Assembly (NCBI GenBank): GCA_963402885.1 | Contig: OY727103.1 | Location: forward strand, 7,788,501-7,852,500 | Origin: Antedon bifida | Taxonomy: Eukaryota > Echinodermata > Crinoidea > Comatulida > Antedonidae | Reading direction: 5' to 3' | Length of the DNA stretch: 64,000 nucleotides | In this document: positions 12,465-25,120 of the stretch, piece after piece | Numbering within the stretch: position 1 is the stretch's first letter | Layout of the letters: each line of letters opens with the position of its first letter | The notes under the pieces: generated by a model | Told to the model about the DNA's origin: nothing | Databases searched by the model: none | Seen by the model: only the letters and a program-made list of their open reading frames with translations | Program-made: the position numbers and the translations under genes

Positions 12465-12705
12465 GTCTAGGACAACTACCCCCTGGACAACTACCACCCG
12501 GACAATTACCCCCTGGACAATCACCCTCCTAGGACAACTACCCCCCGGGCAACTACTCTCTTAGGAGAACTACCCCCTAGGACAATTACCCCCTAGGACA
12601 ACTACCCCCTAGGACAACTACCCTCTAGTACAACTATCCCCTAGGACAACTACCCTCTAGGACAACTACCTTCTAGGACAATTACCCCCTAGGAAAACTA
12701 CAAAT
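12465..12705. repeat. 16-bp minisatellite (CCCCTAGGACAACTAC)
   Basis: About fifteen imperfect copies of a 16-base unit with the core CTAGGACAACTACCCC. The first units are the most divergent. It directly abuts the ACAGACCG microsatellite of the next element. Short open frames across it are by-products of the repeat. Confidence 0.85.
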
Positions 12706-13424
12706 GCATAGTGATACCGGACCGACAGACAGACCGACAGACAGACAGACCGACAGACAGACCGACCGACCGACATAGTGAACTATACTGACCGAAATTA
12801 CTGAAAATGTTGAAATGTTTAAAAACATTTATATTTTTTTAATTTACACTCACTTTTGACGTGCTCGTATAACGTAATTTCGAGTTGAAAAGTAAGTCAA
12901 CAAAACAGAAATCGGGCAAAAAGAGTGAGCAATAACATTTACCGCGCAGTGCGCGCGCAAAAATCTGCGCACTCATGGCAATTTTGTAAACTCTTAAAAT
13001 TGCCTGAAACGTACTCTTATTTCATCGAAAATAAAATTTTAAGCGCGCGTACGCATGCGTTACATGCGCTACGCACGTAATTGTATTGCCATATGATGAT
13101 TTATGCCCTGAAATTTATGAGTACCAAATTTTATTTAATTGTGATCCATGGTTGTGAAGATATTATTACAAACGTGATTTCGTTAAATCGTGCGTAGACC
13201 GCGTAATCTTTTATTGCGCACCGTGAAAACATAACCACATCGATTCATGGCCATAAGGAATATTCTGTGAAAAATTGACTTAGCTAGATTAAACTGATAT
13301 CAAGATAAGGTCAGAAAGCGATAAAACGCATAGTGATACCGGACCGACAGACAGACCGACAGACAGACAGACAGACCGACCAACCGACCGACATAGTGAA
13401 CTATAGAGTCGCGTCCACGCGACT
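12706..13424. mobile_element. TIR element with ACAGACCG microsatellite blocks (left end lost)
   Basis: Two blocks of GACAGACAGACCG repeats (about 12717-12775 and 13341-13393), each preceded by GCATAGTGATACCGGACCG, flank a ~550-base core that recurs at 35320-35880. The right end is the terminal repeat CACGCGACT (13416-13424). The matching left AGTCGCGTG is not seen here, though it is in the relatives at 35244 and 49226. No coding capacity. Confidence 0.65.
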
Positions 13425-13504
13425 AATAAAAATAATAAAATCGTTGTATTGTCACAATATTATTGCTCTTACTAATCGTGACGTCATTTGATTGGACGTG
13501 TGAA

Positions 13505-13830
13505 AATATCATTTTCATCATTTCATTTCATTTCATTTATTTATTCGACCAATACACAGATACAGAACAGAACAGAAACAGAGCACAATGGTCAGGGGCA
13601 ACTAAAGCAAAACAATTACTATAACTCAAAGAGTCAGTTGCCCCTTAAAAAACATCGAAATACAAAAAATATTGCACCAAGTAAAACATGTGTACAAGCT
13701 TATAAAAAAGTATCTTAAGACTCAAAATGAGTATAAGGAATCGGTACATAAATATACAAATTTAAAAGATAAAAAGATTAAAAATTGGAAACAACATCTC
13801 TTTAAGTGAGGTAATCAAAGGAAGGATAGA
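13505..13830 (-). mobile_element. LINE 3' end fragment
   Basis: Read on the minus strand, a short region with GGGGCAACTGACTC and CAGTTGCCCC-like segments ends in TCGAATAAATAAATGAAATG followed by a GAAAT run, the style of 3' UTR and simple tail seen in CR1/L2-like LINEs. No reverse transcriptase sequence is attached, so it is a heavily truncated copy. The open frame 13488-13718 on the other strand is not believed to be a gene. Confidence 0.4.
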
Positions 13831-14450
13831 TGGTTATTCTATAGTTCTAGAATGAAAAGTTTTTATATTTCTTTTGTTTTATGTATGAAAAATGCATGTT
13901 TGTCCATTTATCGTCGATCGTTATCGTCCTAGTGTAAATCTACCTTTTTAGCGTATGGTGGTTACTATTACTTATTTCGTACAGATATTTTAAAATTGAA
14001 AATTAATTAAATGTCACCATTTCTAAACTCAATACTTTCACTTATCGTACATGTCTAGAATGATATCAGTAATCCTTGTGGTCTTTGTGTCACATTTGTA
14101 GCGTAAGGCCAGCGTGTGAGAGGCTATCTTCATGACAACTATGTTGGCAACAATCTATAAATGAATGCACCTCATAGAAATGGCACTAAAACTCTCACGA
14201 ATTTCATGTTTACCATGTTATTAAAATGACAATAAATATTATTGTATCGTATCAAAATTATAAGGGCAACAGAAAAAGCAGAAGCGAAATATAAATAAAT
14301 AAAATAAAAGATGGCAAAATCCGCAACTCCACAACAACTTGTAGAACAAATAGATGGATTGATTGATGCAAGTTACTTGTTTCTGGTAAATGCTAGTGTG
14401 ATGGTCCACAGTTAAACATACGATGTAAGGTGGGTCAGATAATTTTCTTA
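13831..14450. other. No feature recognised
   Basis: AT-rich sequence without a credible open frame, hairpin or repeat relationship to the rest of the window. Confidence 0.4.
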
Positions 14451-14971
14451 TTAAAATATAATATAACGGTGATGCCGAATGTTCTTTACCAATTTCGGAT
14501 TATCTCCTAAAATTCTATATCATGATTTTCTTTTTCTGTGCTAATACTGTTGGGTTTTATCTATTTTGAATTTTAAATTATACACATTCGTTTTACCTGT
14601 CATTTACTCATTATCTAACTCAACTTAATTAGGATTTCATTAGGTTTTTATAATCAGTACTAAAAGTATGTACAGTAGGCTAAGGCCTAATTTGTTATAA
14701 GTGATAGTGTATCTTTATCATATCGTTTAATATTATTATAACACACCTAGTAGATTCTTGTCATTTGATTAGAGAGTTGTCGGTCACATGCAAACAACTT
14801 CAAGACAATTACGTCATCAACCGTACAATTTTGTATGTCACCGTTGAGTCACTCATAAGTACTTTTATGAAGAAGAATGACATAAAAAGTAAGAAATAAA
14901 TTCTTTAAATTTATGATTTTACAGACTTGTTCTCGTATACTTGATTGAAGTTCAATATATTCGTTTCTATG

Positions 14972-16716
14972 GAGCGCCAGCTAATGTCGAAACAACCGTT
15001 AATGTAAAACAATCTACCGCTAATGTAGTAAATCTCCAGCTAATGTAGAAACACCAACAGCTTATGTAGTAAATAAAAATCAACACCAGCTAATGTAGAA
15101 ACGGTCAAAAGCTTATTTAACGAAAATTGCCTCCCAGCTTATGTAGTTACTATCGCCAGCTAATGTAGAAAATGTTATATATTTTACAAAAATGTCTAAA
15201 TTATGTGCAAATGCATCGATCTTTACTTAACTATCAGTCTTTCCACATCGCGTAAGAAACAAACTTTCTAAAACGACCACACATGGTAAGCAACTATCTC
15301 TGTTTAAGGGACCGCTTCTCATAATCGACCACCTCTCGTAAGCGACCACCTCTATCAACGACCACACCTCTCGTAAATGACCACCTCTTTTAAGGGACCA
15401 CGACCTCTTTCTCAGTATTAAACAACCGCTTCTCATAATCGACCATCTCTCCCATTACAACGACCTCTCGAAAGTGACCGCCTCTATTGAACGACCATGG
15501 TCGATTATGAGAAGTGGTCCCTTAACAGAGACGGTGGTCGTTCAATCGAGGTGGTCATTTTCGAGAAGGCGTTGTGACGAAAGATGATCGATTATTAGAA
15601 GCTGTCCTTTAATAGAGGTGGTGGTTCTTTAAAAGACGTCGTCACTGACGAGAGGTGTGTTCGTTAAGGGATGTGGTCGCTTACGAGAGGTGGTCAATGA
15701 TGAGAAGCGGTCCATTAAGAGAGACGGTGGTCGTTCAATAGAGGCGGTCACTTTCGGGAGGTCGTTGTGATGGGAGATGGTCGATTATGAGAAGCAGTCC
15801 CTTAATATAGTGGGTGGTCCTTTAAAAGAGGTCGTCACTTACGAGAGGTGTGGTCGTTAAGAGAGGTGGTACTTTAATAGAGTCGTCACTGACGATTATG
15901 AGAAGCAGTCTTTTAATAGAGAGAAAGAGGTCGTTGTCCCTTAAAAGAGGTGTGTTCGTTAAGGGAGGTGGTCGCTTACGAGAGGTGGTCAATGATGAGA
16001 AGCGGTCCATTAAGAGAAAAGGTGGTCGTTCAATAGAGGCGGTCACTTTCGAGAGGTCGTTGTGATGGGAGATGGTCGATTATGAGAAGCAGTCCCTTAA
16101 TAGAGTGGGTGGTCCTTTAAAAGAGGTCGTCACTTACGAGAGGTGTGGTCGTTAAGAGAGGTGGTACTTTAATAGAGTCGTCACTGACGATTATGAGAAG
16201 CAGTCCTTTAATAGAGAGAAAGAGGTCGTGGTCCTTTAAAAGAGGTGTGGTCCTTAAGAGACGTGGCCGCTTACGAGAGGTGGTCGATTATGAGAAGTGG
16301 TCCCTTATGAGAGGAGGTGATCCCTTACGAGAGGTGGTCGATAATGAGAAGCGGTCCCTTAACAAAGATGGTTGCTTACGATGTGTGGTCGTTTTAGAAA
16401 GTTGGTTGCTTACGAGAGGTGGAAAGACTGATAGCTAAGTAAAGATCGATGCATTTGCACATGAATGAGACATTTTTGTAAAATGTATAACATTTTCTAC
16501 ATTAGCTGGCGATAGTAACTACATAAGCTGGGAGGCATTTTTCGTTACTATAAGCTGTTGACTGTTTCTACATTAGCTGGTGTTGATTTTTATTTACTAC
16601 ATAAGCTGTTGTTGGTGTTTCTACATAAGCTGGAGGTTTTACTACATAAGCGGTGGGTTGTTCTACATTAACGGTTGTTTCGACATTAGCTGGTGTTTTC
16701 TACATTAACGGTTGTA
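14972..16716. mobile_element. Foldback element with tandem-repeat inverted arms, copy 1
   Basis: The left arm begins with an array of ~15-18-base units of the type CCAGCTAATGTAGAAACA (14972-15170). It continues through a unique segment with TGCAAATGCATCGATC to ~17-base units such as GACCACCTCTCGTAAGC. The right arm mirrors this: GAGAGGTGGTCGCTTAC-type units, then GATCGATGCATTTGCACAT, then TTTCTACATTAGCTGG units to 16716. The orientation of the 17-base units flips at GACCATGGTC near 15497, and the centre carries more GGTCGATTATGAGAAG units. Several long open frames here only translate the repeat. The architecture (long modular inverted arms with an outer domain of ~15-base repeats) resembles sea urchin TU foldback elements. 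Confidence 0.85.
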
Positions 16717-16947
16717 ACACGCACAATCACATAATTTGTTTTGCACATCAACTTGGAAATTAATGGGCACATTTTGTTTGAAAGAAGATCAAAATTAACT
16801 CAACCGAAAACATATTTGTTTTAAATATACGATAAATAGGCCTACTTATTATAATCTATAACAGCACAATATGGCAAAATAATAGAATTTTGATATTATT
16901 AATTAATATAACATATATATTTATCAATGTAGTTTGGTCAAAGATAG

Positions 16948-17307
16948 TGTAGTAGGAAGATAGGGCACCTCTCACGACGAGTAGAGATATGTAACATGGT
17001 GGGACCAAACCCTATTAGTCAAAATAAGAACATAAGTCACAATTAGAATACTACATTCCTGAGGTGGGTCTTCCAAGGAAAGTCAATCAGGATATGGTAC
17101 CAATTAAATAATCATCCTTCCTGTCCTCTTAATATAAATGTTATGTTAGTTAAGTTAGTTAGTTCGGGTATTGATTCTATAACATCAGTCAGAATCACTA
17201 GATGTTCACATTGTTTATAATCTTACTTTTGAAATAAATATTTTATTTTGTACATTGAATAATGTTGTGCCATCGTTATTGTCTTGACCCGCGACACGAC
17301 TACTACA
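16948..17307. mobile_element. Solo-LTR-like unit, copy 1
   Basis: About 360 bases starting TGTAGTAG and ending CTACTACA, an 8-base terminal inverted repeat with TG...CA ends. Inside are a possible TATA box (CTTAATATAAATG) and AATAAA about 75 bases before the end. This is the form of a retrotransposon long terminal repeat without internal genes. No matching short target duplication is visible (GATAG against GGTTA), so the call is tentative. Confidence 0.5.
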
Positions 17308-17667
17308 GGTTATAATAATTAAAAATCATTATTCTATAGACATACACATTGTATTATTTTGATCACTAGAACATATTTATTACCTCTAATTAAGAAGTGT
17401 TTCTAAAGCTAGGTAATAATTTCTCTATCTCTGTCCAAACAATAAACAATAGTGTAAATAATAAAATAAAAAAGTTCAGTTAATTTTAATAAAATAAAAA
17501 CATCAAAATAAAATATGGTAGATAGTCCGGTACGCACGTCCGGTACCTAAACAATTATAGGCAATTGAAACACAAATTGTTATTCCAAATCATAAAAATA
17601 TGATTAATTTGTACTTTCTATAATGTAAAGATAAAACTAGAATTTAATTCGTCACTTTGACGAATTA

Positions 17668-19192
17668 TAGGTGATCATTTTTATCCTTTTACTGAAATTA
17701 TTTTTTTTAAACATGCACGTACGTTAACATACGATCAAAAAATGTTGATGTATACCATCCTATTATATGCTTATAGTGCTGAGTTGTGCCCATTATATGC
17801 TATATACAATATGTACAGTATATACTGTATATCTATATACAGTGTAGCATAGGTGAAATTACAGGACACACATCATGTTCTAATTTTTTGGTATGATGGA
17901 ATTATCAAAATAAACTCGAAGATGACAATTTCGAAAAATAATGAATTGAGCAAATAAATATAAGAATTGGAAGAGAATCTGGCACGTAGAAGCGCTGTAC
18001 GCGCTCTTTTAAATTTGTATAACTTGGACGAAAAAGATGAAAAAACTACTTTTTAACTTCATCTGGCCATATGTTAAAGTCACAACATCCGATAGGCTTG
18101 ATTTTTATATGAATTCATATCTACATTTCATCAGCTTTCATAATAAATTATAATCATCAAGGTAACCTTCAATTCTGAAGATTTGTAAGATATTCAAATT
18201 TACGGCGAAGTTGAAATTACACGACCAACGTTATTCAAGATTTTACGCGTGATGACGTCATCAAAATAAAAATAGTGGCAAGTCATGAGAAAGTCAATTA
18301 CATAATCACATACTAAAATATGAGCGAAAATCGGGCACAAAATAATAGAGATGCGTTCTATTGAATGTGATCAAATATGACGAAAGAGAAAAAAAACTTA
18401 ATTTTAAATTCAAGTGGCCATTTTATGACATCACAACATTTTGTACGTAAAATGTGTACATGAATTCATATCTACAACTCAATGGCTTCCAGAATACGTA
18501 AAAATAGGGGGTCATCGTACATTCTGAAGAATTATTTTCATTTTAAAATACCTTATTTTTCAACATTTTCAGCACTTTGATGCAATTTATTTGCGCATTT
18601 TGTCATTTTTAACCTTCTCGTATAGCGCTATTTTAAGTCGGAACTGACTCAAATTTGGTAAATGTACTAAGGATGGTGAGTAGAATGCGATTTGTAAAAA
18701 AAATCATATTTTTTACACTTTTTAAGTATCGCGCGCGCAAATTTTTTTTTTGCGCAGTAATTTTTTGAAACTCGCAAATGGCCTAATTCATGCTCTAAAT
18801 TGATCAAAACTTAATTTTGAGCTTTTTAAACTTTTAACGCGCGATTTTACGCGCATAACCCTACGTGCGCGTGCATTTTATTGGCTAATATTTTTACCCT
18901 TTACCTGAATTTTACGTATAGTGAATTTTATTGATATGTGATAAAGAGTTATGGAGATATGATTGATAATGTGATTTCACAAAATGGCGTATAAATGACG
19001 TCACGGATGAGTGATCACGCTGAAAAGCAAACTATGCCTAAATTAAATTATTTTAAAGATATTCTGAACTTTTTGTGATTATTGACATTTAACTTTTTCA
19101 GATAATTGACACACAAAATCTGTACAGAAAGAAATAAATAAAGATTTTATACAATAACAATAGGTGATCATTTTATTTTAAATGATCACCTA
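17668..19192. mobile_element. GGTGATCA-terminated TA-flanked element, copy 1
   Basis: TA then GGTGATCATTT at 17668-17680 is matched by AAATGATCACC then TA ending at 19192, a perfect inverted repeat flanked by TA on both sides. The last 32 bases (19161-19192) are themselves a complete small hairpin with the same ends. The interior has two diverged copies of a segment ending ATGAATTCATATCTACA (near 18115 and 18470) and several CGCG-rich palindromes, but no coding frame. Either one 1.5-kb non-autonomous element or two separate small ones. Confidence 0.55.
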
Positions 19193-19266
19193 ATTACATT
19201 TTATATGTTATTTCGTATTAATTCATTTAATTTTACAATCATTATTCTACTGTTTAGCATATTTCC

Positions 19267-19666
19267 TATGGAGTATCACGGTGCTAACGTCACGACGGTA
19301 GGTGGCGCTGCGTGGTTGCTAGCCAATCAAAAAATGCGTTCAACCTTGGTTCAACCTGCCTGAGTGATTCTCATGTCACCAATTGTTTGGAATAGGCTTA
19401 TTGAAGTAGTCATTTTAAAACGTAATAATTTTCAATAAAAACAAACTAAAATTTCAAAAGATCACGAAATATTTGTTTTTAATTATCTATTCATTCTTCA
19501 ACTACAGTTTAAGTTTAAAAAAAATGAGGCTAAGATACATAATTTGATAGAAATACAGATCTATACAGTTTATCAACATAGTATAGTAGCGTTAAACGCA
19601 TTTTTGGTTGGCTAGCAACCATGCAGCGCCCTCTATCGTTGTGACGTCACACCGCGAAACTCTATA
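19267..19666. mobile_element. MITE with ~75-bp terminal inverted repeats, copy 1
   Basis: The left end TATGGAGTATCACGGTG and about 60 further bases, including GGCGCTGCGTGGTTGCTAGC, pair with the right end (GCTAGCAACCATGCAGCGCC ... CACCGCGAAACTCTATA). The interior is AT-rich without coding capacity. TA at both ends suggests a TA target. Confidence 0.65.
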
Positions 19667-19939
19667 GAATAACTTTCCGTCTCAACTCGAAGTGCGAGGC
19701 GCCCTTGAAACTGAGTTTCACGGTGTCTCGTGTTTATTTACATTGATCGAATAGAAGTGTGATATCTTCAAACTACTTTATCTTTGGTTTGATGTAGTGT
19801 ATTAGTTTTATGTAAGATTTTATTGATAAAGTATACTCTATTGTCATTATAATTAATAATCACTTTTCAGTAAAATAAAGATAAAGTTATTATTATGAAT
19901 ATTTCATAGACCATATAAAATAATAATAAGTATTTGTTT

Positions 19940-20075
19940 AGCATCTCAAAAAGTAGCACACCTCGAAAAGAAGCCGCTCCTTAGTTTGAGAAAAAATGTT
20001 ATCGGAAAGAAGCCCATCGAAATAAAGCCTGCTGGGATCATCGGGGCTTCTTTAAGGCTTCTTTAGGCCTATAGT
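19940..20075. repeat. Purine-rich CGAAAAGAAGCC motif cluster
   Basis: Repeated short units CTCGAAAAGAAGCC / GAAAGAAGCCCATCG, then their complement GGCTTCTTTAAGGCTTC. The same motif cluster appears at 25805-25925, 57985-58160 and 60365-60530, marking copies of the same larger repeat. Confidence 0.6.
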
Positions 20076-20436
20076 GTTTTTACCTCTGGTTTGACAGTGC
20101 AACGGATGCTATGCGAAGACATAGTCTGACCGCTAGTTTTCTGTTGCTTTTCCGTTGCAATTTGCCAAGTAACATTAACAATGTGGATTACTATAATCTA
20201 TATAAACATTTAAATTAACAATTTAAAAATCAATCAAAGACTTTTATTTCAACTAATATTATGACAGTATATGAAGCGCCGCTGATTATGTGCTTATCAT
20301 AGAAATAATATATACCGCTAAATAAGTGTTAATGTTAATACCTTAATTGATAATACTGTAGGCATATAACGAAACATGGTTCAAGATTTGATGGGCTGCT
20401 GCGATATATATTATTATAGTGGAATTTTATAATTAA

Positions 20437-20717
20437 TTAATTTAATTTAATTGTAAATGAAATGTCCATGCAACTGATTTTACAATATATTTGCAAAAAT
20501 GATAATGGTAACAAATCAATAATATCAATTGAAATTATTCATTCAGTCTGGTTGCCGGCGGACAATTTCACATTAGATGAATGAAGTTTTACAGTAGTAC
20601 AGTACTGGAACATGCAACAGTGACACATGCGTGATATGGATGGGCCTGTTATTGTCGCTTGACATGGAACAGCACAGCAGTTTCTTGTTGTTAGACATGA
20701 ACCGTACGAGAATCGGG
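20437..20717. other. Spacer between the two 6-kb duplicates
   Basis: Sequence found once in the window between the duplicated units. A minus-strand open frame of 73 codons (20539-20760) has many cysteines but no recognisable domain and runs into the duplicated part, so I do not call it. Confidence 0.4.
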
Positions 20718-21237
20718 TGATTAAAATATAACGACGGTGATACCAAATGTTCTTTACCAATTTCGGATTATCTCCTAAAATTCTAAATCATGATTTTTTT
20801 TCTGTGCTAATACTGTTGGGTTTTATCTATTTTGAATTTTAAATTATACACATTCGTTTTACCTGTCATTTACTCATTATCTAACTCAACTTAATTAGGC
20901 TTTCATTAGGTTTTTATAATCGGTACTAAAAGTATGTACAGTAGGCTAAGGCCTACTTTGTTATAAGTGATAGTGTATCTTTATCATATCGTTTAATATT
21001 ATTATAACACACCTAGTAGATTCTTGTCATTTGATTGGAGAGTTGCCGGTCACATGAACACAACTTCAAGACAATTACGTCATCAACCGTACAATTTTGT
21101 ATGTCACCGTTGAGTCACTCATAAGTACTTTTATGAAGAAGAATGACATAAAAAGTAAGAAATAAATTCTTTAAATTTATGATTTTACAGACTTGTTCTC
21201 GTATACTTGATTGAAGTTCAATATATTCGTTTCTATG

Positions 21238-22585
21238 GAGCGCCAGCTAATGTCGAAACAACCGTTAATGTAAAACAATCCACCGCTAATGTAGTAAATC
21301 TCCAGCTAATGTAGAAACACCAACAACAGCTTATGTAGTAAATAAAAATCAACACCAGCTAATGTAGAAACGGTCAAAAGCTTATGTAGTAACGAAAATT
21401 GCCTCCCAGCTTATGTAGTTACTATCGCCAGCTAATGTAGACAATTTTATATATTTTACAAAAATGTCTAAATCATGTGCAAATGCATCGATCTTTACTT
21501 AACTATCAGTCTTTCCACCTCGAGTAAGAAACAAACTTTCTAAAACGACCACACATCGTAAGCAACCATCTCTGTTTAAGGAACCGCTTCTCATAATCGA
21601 CCACCTCTCGTAAGCGATCACCTCTATTAACGACCACACCTCTCGTAAATGACCACCTCTTTTAAGGGACCACGCCTCTTTCTCAGTATTAAACAACCGC
21701 TTCTCATAATCGCCCATATCTCCCATTACAACGACCTCTCGAAAGTGACCGCCTCTATTGAACGACCATGGTCGATTATGAGAAGTGGTCCCTTAACAGA
21801 GACGGTGGTCGTTCAATCGAGGTGGTCATTTTCGAGAAGGCGTTGTGACGAAAGATGGTCGATTATGAGAAGCGGTCCTTTAATAGAGGTGGTGGTCCTT
21901 TAAAAGACGTCGTCACTTTCGAGAGGTCGTTGTGATGGGAGATGGTCGATTAGGAGAAGCAGTCCCTTAATAGAGTGGGTGGTCCTTTAAAAGAGGTCGT
22001 CACTTACGAGAGGTGTGGTCGTTAAGAGAGGTGGTACTTTAATAGAGTCGTACTGACGATTATGAGAAGCGGTCCTTTAATAGAGAGAAAGAGGTCGTGG
22101 TCCCTTAAAAGAGGTGTGGTCCTTAAGAGAGGTGGCCGCTTACGAGAGGTGGTCGATTATGAGAAGTGGTCCCTTATGAGAGGAGGTGATCCCTTACGAG
22201 AGGTGGTCGATTATGAGAAGCGGTCCCTTAGCAAAGATGGTTGCTTACGATGTGTAGTCGTTTTAGAAAGTTGGTTGCTTACGAGAGGTGGAAAGACTGA
22301 TAGCTAAGTAAAGATCGATGCATTTGCACATGAATGAGACATTTTTGTAAAATGTATAACATTTTCTACATTAGCTGGCGATAGTAACTACATAAGCTGG
22401 GAGGCATTTTTCGTTACTACATAAGCTGTTGACTGTTTCTACATTAGCTGGTGTTGATTTTTATTTACTACATAAGCTGTTGGTGTTTCTACATAAGCTG
22501 GAGGTTTTACTACATAAGCGGTGGGTTGTTCTACATTAACGGTTGTTTCGACATTAGCTGGCGTTTTCTACATTAACGGTTGTAA
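21238..22585. mobile_element. Foldback element with tandem-repeat inverted arms, copy 2
   Basis: Same structure as 14972-16716: outer CCAGCTAATGTAGAAAC-type units, inner GAGAGGTGGTCG-type 17-base units with the flip at GACCATGGTC near 21770, and mirrored right arm ending TTTCTACATTAACGGTTG. Fewer central units than copy 1, consistent with slippage or unequal exchange. Confidence 0.85.
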
Positions 22586-22809
22586 CACGCACAATCACAT
22601 AATTTGTTTATAACTTGGAAATTAATGGGCACATTTTGTTTGAAAAAAGATCAAAATTAACTCAACCGACAACATATTTGTTTTAAATATACGGTAAATA
22701 GGCCTACTTATTATAATCTATAACAGCACAATATGGCAAAATAATTGAATTTTGATATTATTAATTAATATAACATATATAATTATTAATGTAGTTTGGT
22801 CAAAGATAG

Positions 22810-23182
22810 TGTAGTAGGAAGATTGGGCACCTCTCACGACGAGTAGAGAGATGTAACATGGTGGGACCAAACCCTATTAGTCAAACTAAGAACATAAGTC
22901 ACAATTAGAATACTACATTCTTGAGGTGGGTCTTCCAAGGAAAGTCAATCAAGGATATGGTACCATTTAATTAGTCATCCTTCCTGTCCTCTTAATATAA
23001 ATATATGTTTTGTTAGTTAAGTTAGTTAGTTTTGGTATTGATTCTTGAGACTATAACATCAGTCAGAATCACTAGATGTTCACATTGTTTTATAATCTTA
23101 CTTTTGAAATAAATATTTTATTTTGTACATTGAATAATGTTGTGCCATCGTTATTGTCTTGACCCGCGACACGACTACTACA
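22810..23182. mobile_element. Solo-LTR-like unit, copy 2
   Basis: Duplicate of 16948-17307 with the same TGTAGTAG / CTACTACA ends and a few small indels (for example extra bases in the TATATG stretch). Confidence 0.5.
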
Positions 23183-23542
23183 GGTTATAATAATTAAAAA
23201 TCATTATTCTATAGACATACACATTGTATTATTTTGATCACTAGAACATATTTATTACCTCTAATTAAGAAGTGTTTCTAAAGCTAGGTAATAATTTCTC
23301 TATCTCTGTCCAAACAATAAACAATAGTGTAAATAATAAAATAAAAAAGTTCAGTTAATTTTAATAAAATAAAAACATCAAAATAAAATATGGTAGATAG
23401 TCCGGTACGCACGTCCGGTACCTAAACAATTATAGGCAATTGAAACACAAGTTGTTATTCCAAATCATAAAAATATGATTAATTTGTACTTTCTATAATG
23501 TAAAGATAAAACTAGAATTTAATTCGTCACTTTGACGAATTA

Positions 23543-25046
23543 TAGGTGATCATTTTTATCCTTATACTGAAATTTAAAAAAAAGTTAACATACGATCAAA
23601 AAATGTTGATGTATACCATCCTATTATATGCTTATAGTGCTGAGTTGTGCCCATTATATGCCATATACAATATGTACAGTATATACTGTATATCTATATA
23701 CAGTGTAGCATAGGTGAAATTACGGGACACACATCATGTTCTAATTTTTTGGTATGATGGAATTATCAAAATAAACTCGAAGATGACAATTTCAAAAGAT
23801 AATGAATTGAGCAAATAAATATAAGAATTGGAAGAGAATCTGGCACGTAAAAGCGCTGTACGCGCTCTTTTAAATTTGTATAACTTTGACGAAAAAGATG
23901 AAACAACTACTTTTTAACTTCATCTGGCCATATGTTAAAGTCACAACATCCGATAGGCTTGATTTTTATATGAATTCATATCTACATTTCATCAGCTTTC
24001 ATAATAAATTATAATCATCAAGGTAACCTTCAATTCTGAAGATTTGTAAGATATTCAAATTTACGGCGAAGTTGAAATTACACGACCTACGTTATTCAAG
24101 ATTTTACGCGTGATGACGTCATCAAAATAAAAATAGTGGCAAGTCATGAGAAAGTCAATTACATAATCACATACTAAAATATGAGCGAAAATCAAAATAA
24201 TAGAGATGCGTTCTATTGAATGTGATCAAATATGACGAAAGAGAAAAAAAACTTAATTTTAAATTCAAGTGGCCATTTTATGACATCACAACATTTTGTA
24301 CGTAAAATGTGTACATGAATTCATATCTACAACTCAATGGCTTCCAGAATACGTAAAAAAATAGGGGGTCATCGTGCATTCTGAAGAATTATTTTCATTT
24401 TAAAATACCTTATTTTTCAACATTTTCAGCACTTTGATGCAATTTATTTGCGCATTTTGTCATTTTTAACCTGCTCGTATAGCGCTATTTTAAGTCGGAA
24501 CTGACTCAAATTTGGTAAATGTACTAAGGATGGTGAGTGGAATGCGATTTGTAAAAAAAATCATATTTTTTACACTTTTTAAGTATCGCGCGCGCAATTT
24601 TTTTTTTTGCGCAGTAATTTTTTGAAACTCGCAAATGGCCTAATTCATGCTCTAAATTGATCAAAACTTAATTTTGAGCTTTTTAAACTTTTAACGCGCG
24701 ATTTTACGCGCATGACCCTCCGTGCGCGTGCATTTTATTGGCTAATATTTTTACCCTTTACCTGAATTTTACGTATAGTGAATTTTATTGATATGTGATA
24801 AAGAGTTTATGGAGATATGATTGATAATGTGATTTCAAAAATGGCGTATAAATGACGTCACGGATGAGTGATCACGCTGAAAAGCAAACTATGCCTAAAT
24901 TAAATTATTTTAAAGATATTCTGAAATTTTTGTGATTATTGACATTTAACTTTTTCAGATTGACACACAAAATCTGTACAGAAAGAAATAAATAAAGATT
25001 TTATACAATAACAATAGGTGATCATTTTATTTTAAATGATCACCTA
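23543..25046. mobile_element. GGTGATCA-terminated TA-flanked element, copy 2
   Basis: Duplicate of 17668-19192, with the same TA-flanked GGTGATCATTT ends and the same small hairpin at its right end (about 25015-25046). Confidence 0.55.
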
Positions 25047-25120
25047 ATTACATTTTATATGTTATTTCGTATTAATTCATTTAATTTTACAATCATTATT
25101 TTACTGTTTAGCATATTTCC

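Larger units (their letters stand above)
14451..20436. repeat. ~6-kb tandem duplication, copy 1
   Basis: From TTAAAATATAA near 14451 to GTGGAATTTTATAA near 20436 the sequence is repeated at 20718-26290 with only scattered differences. The period is ~6267 bases at the left side and ~5850 at the right because the second copy is shorter inside its foldback repeats. Each copy contains, in order, a foldback element, an LTR-like unit, a GGTGATCA-terminated unit, a TIR element with TATGGAGT ends, and a purine-rich stretch. No host coding sequence is seen in it. Confidence 0.9.

Noticed and set aside
15227..16438. Several open frames of 64-97 codons rich in RGG, REVV and YEK repeats on both strands (also at 21499-22307)
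   Set aside because: They are translations of 15-17-base foldback repeats; frames exist on both strands, change between the two copies, and match no protein family.
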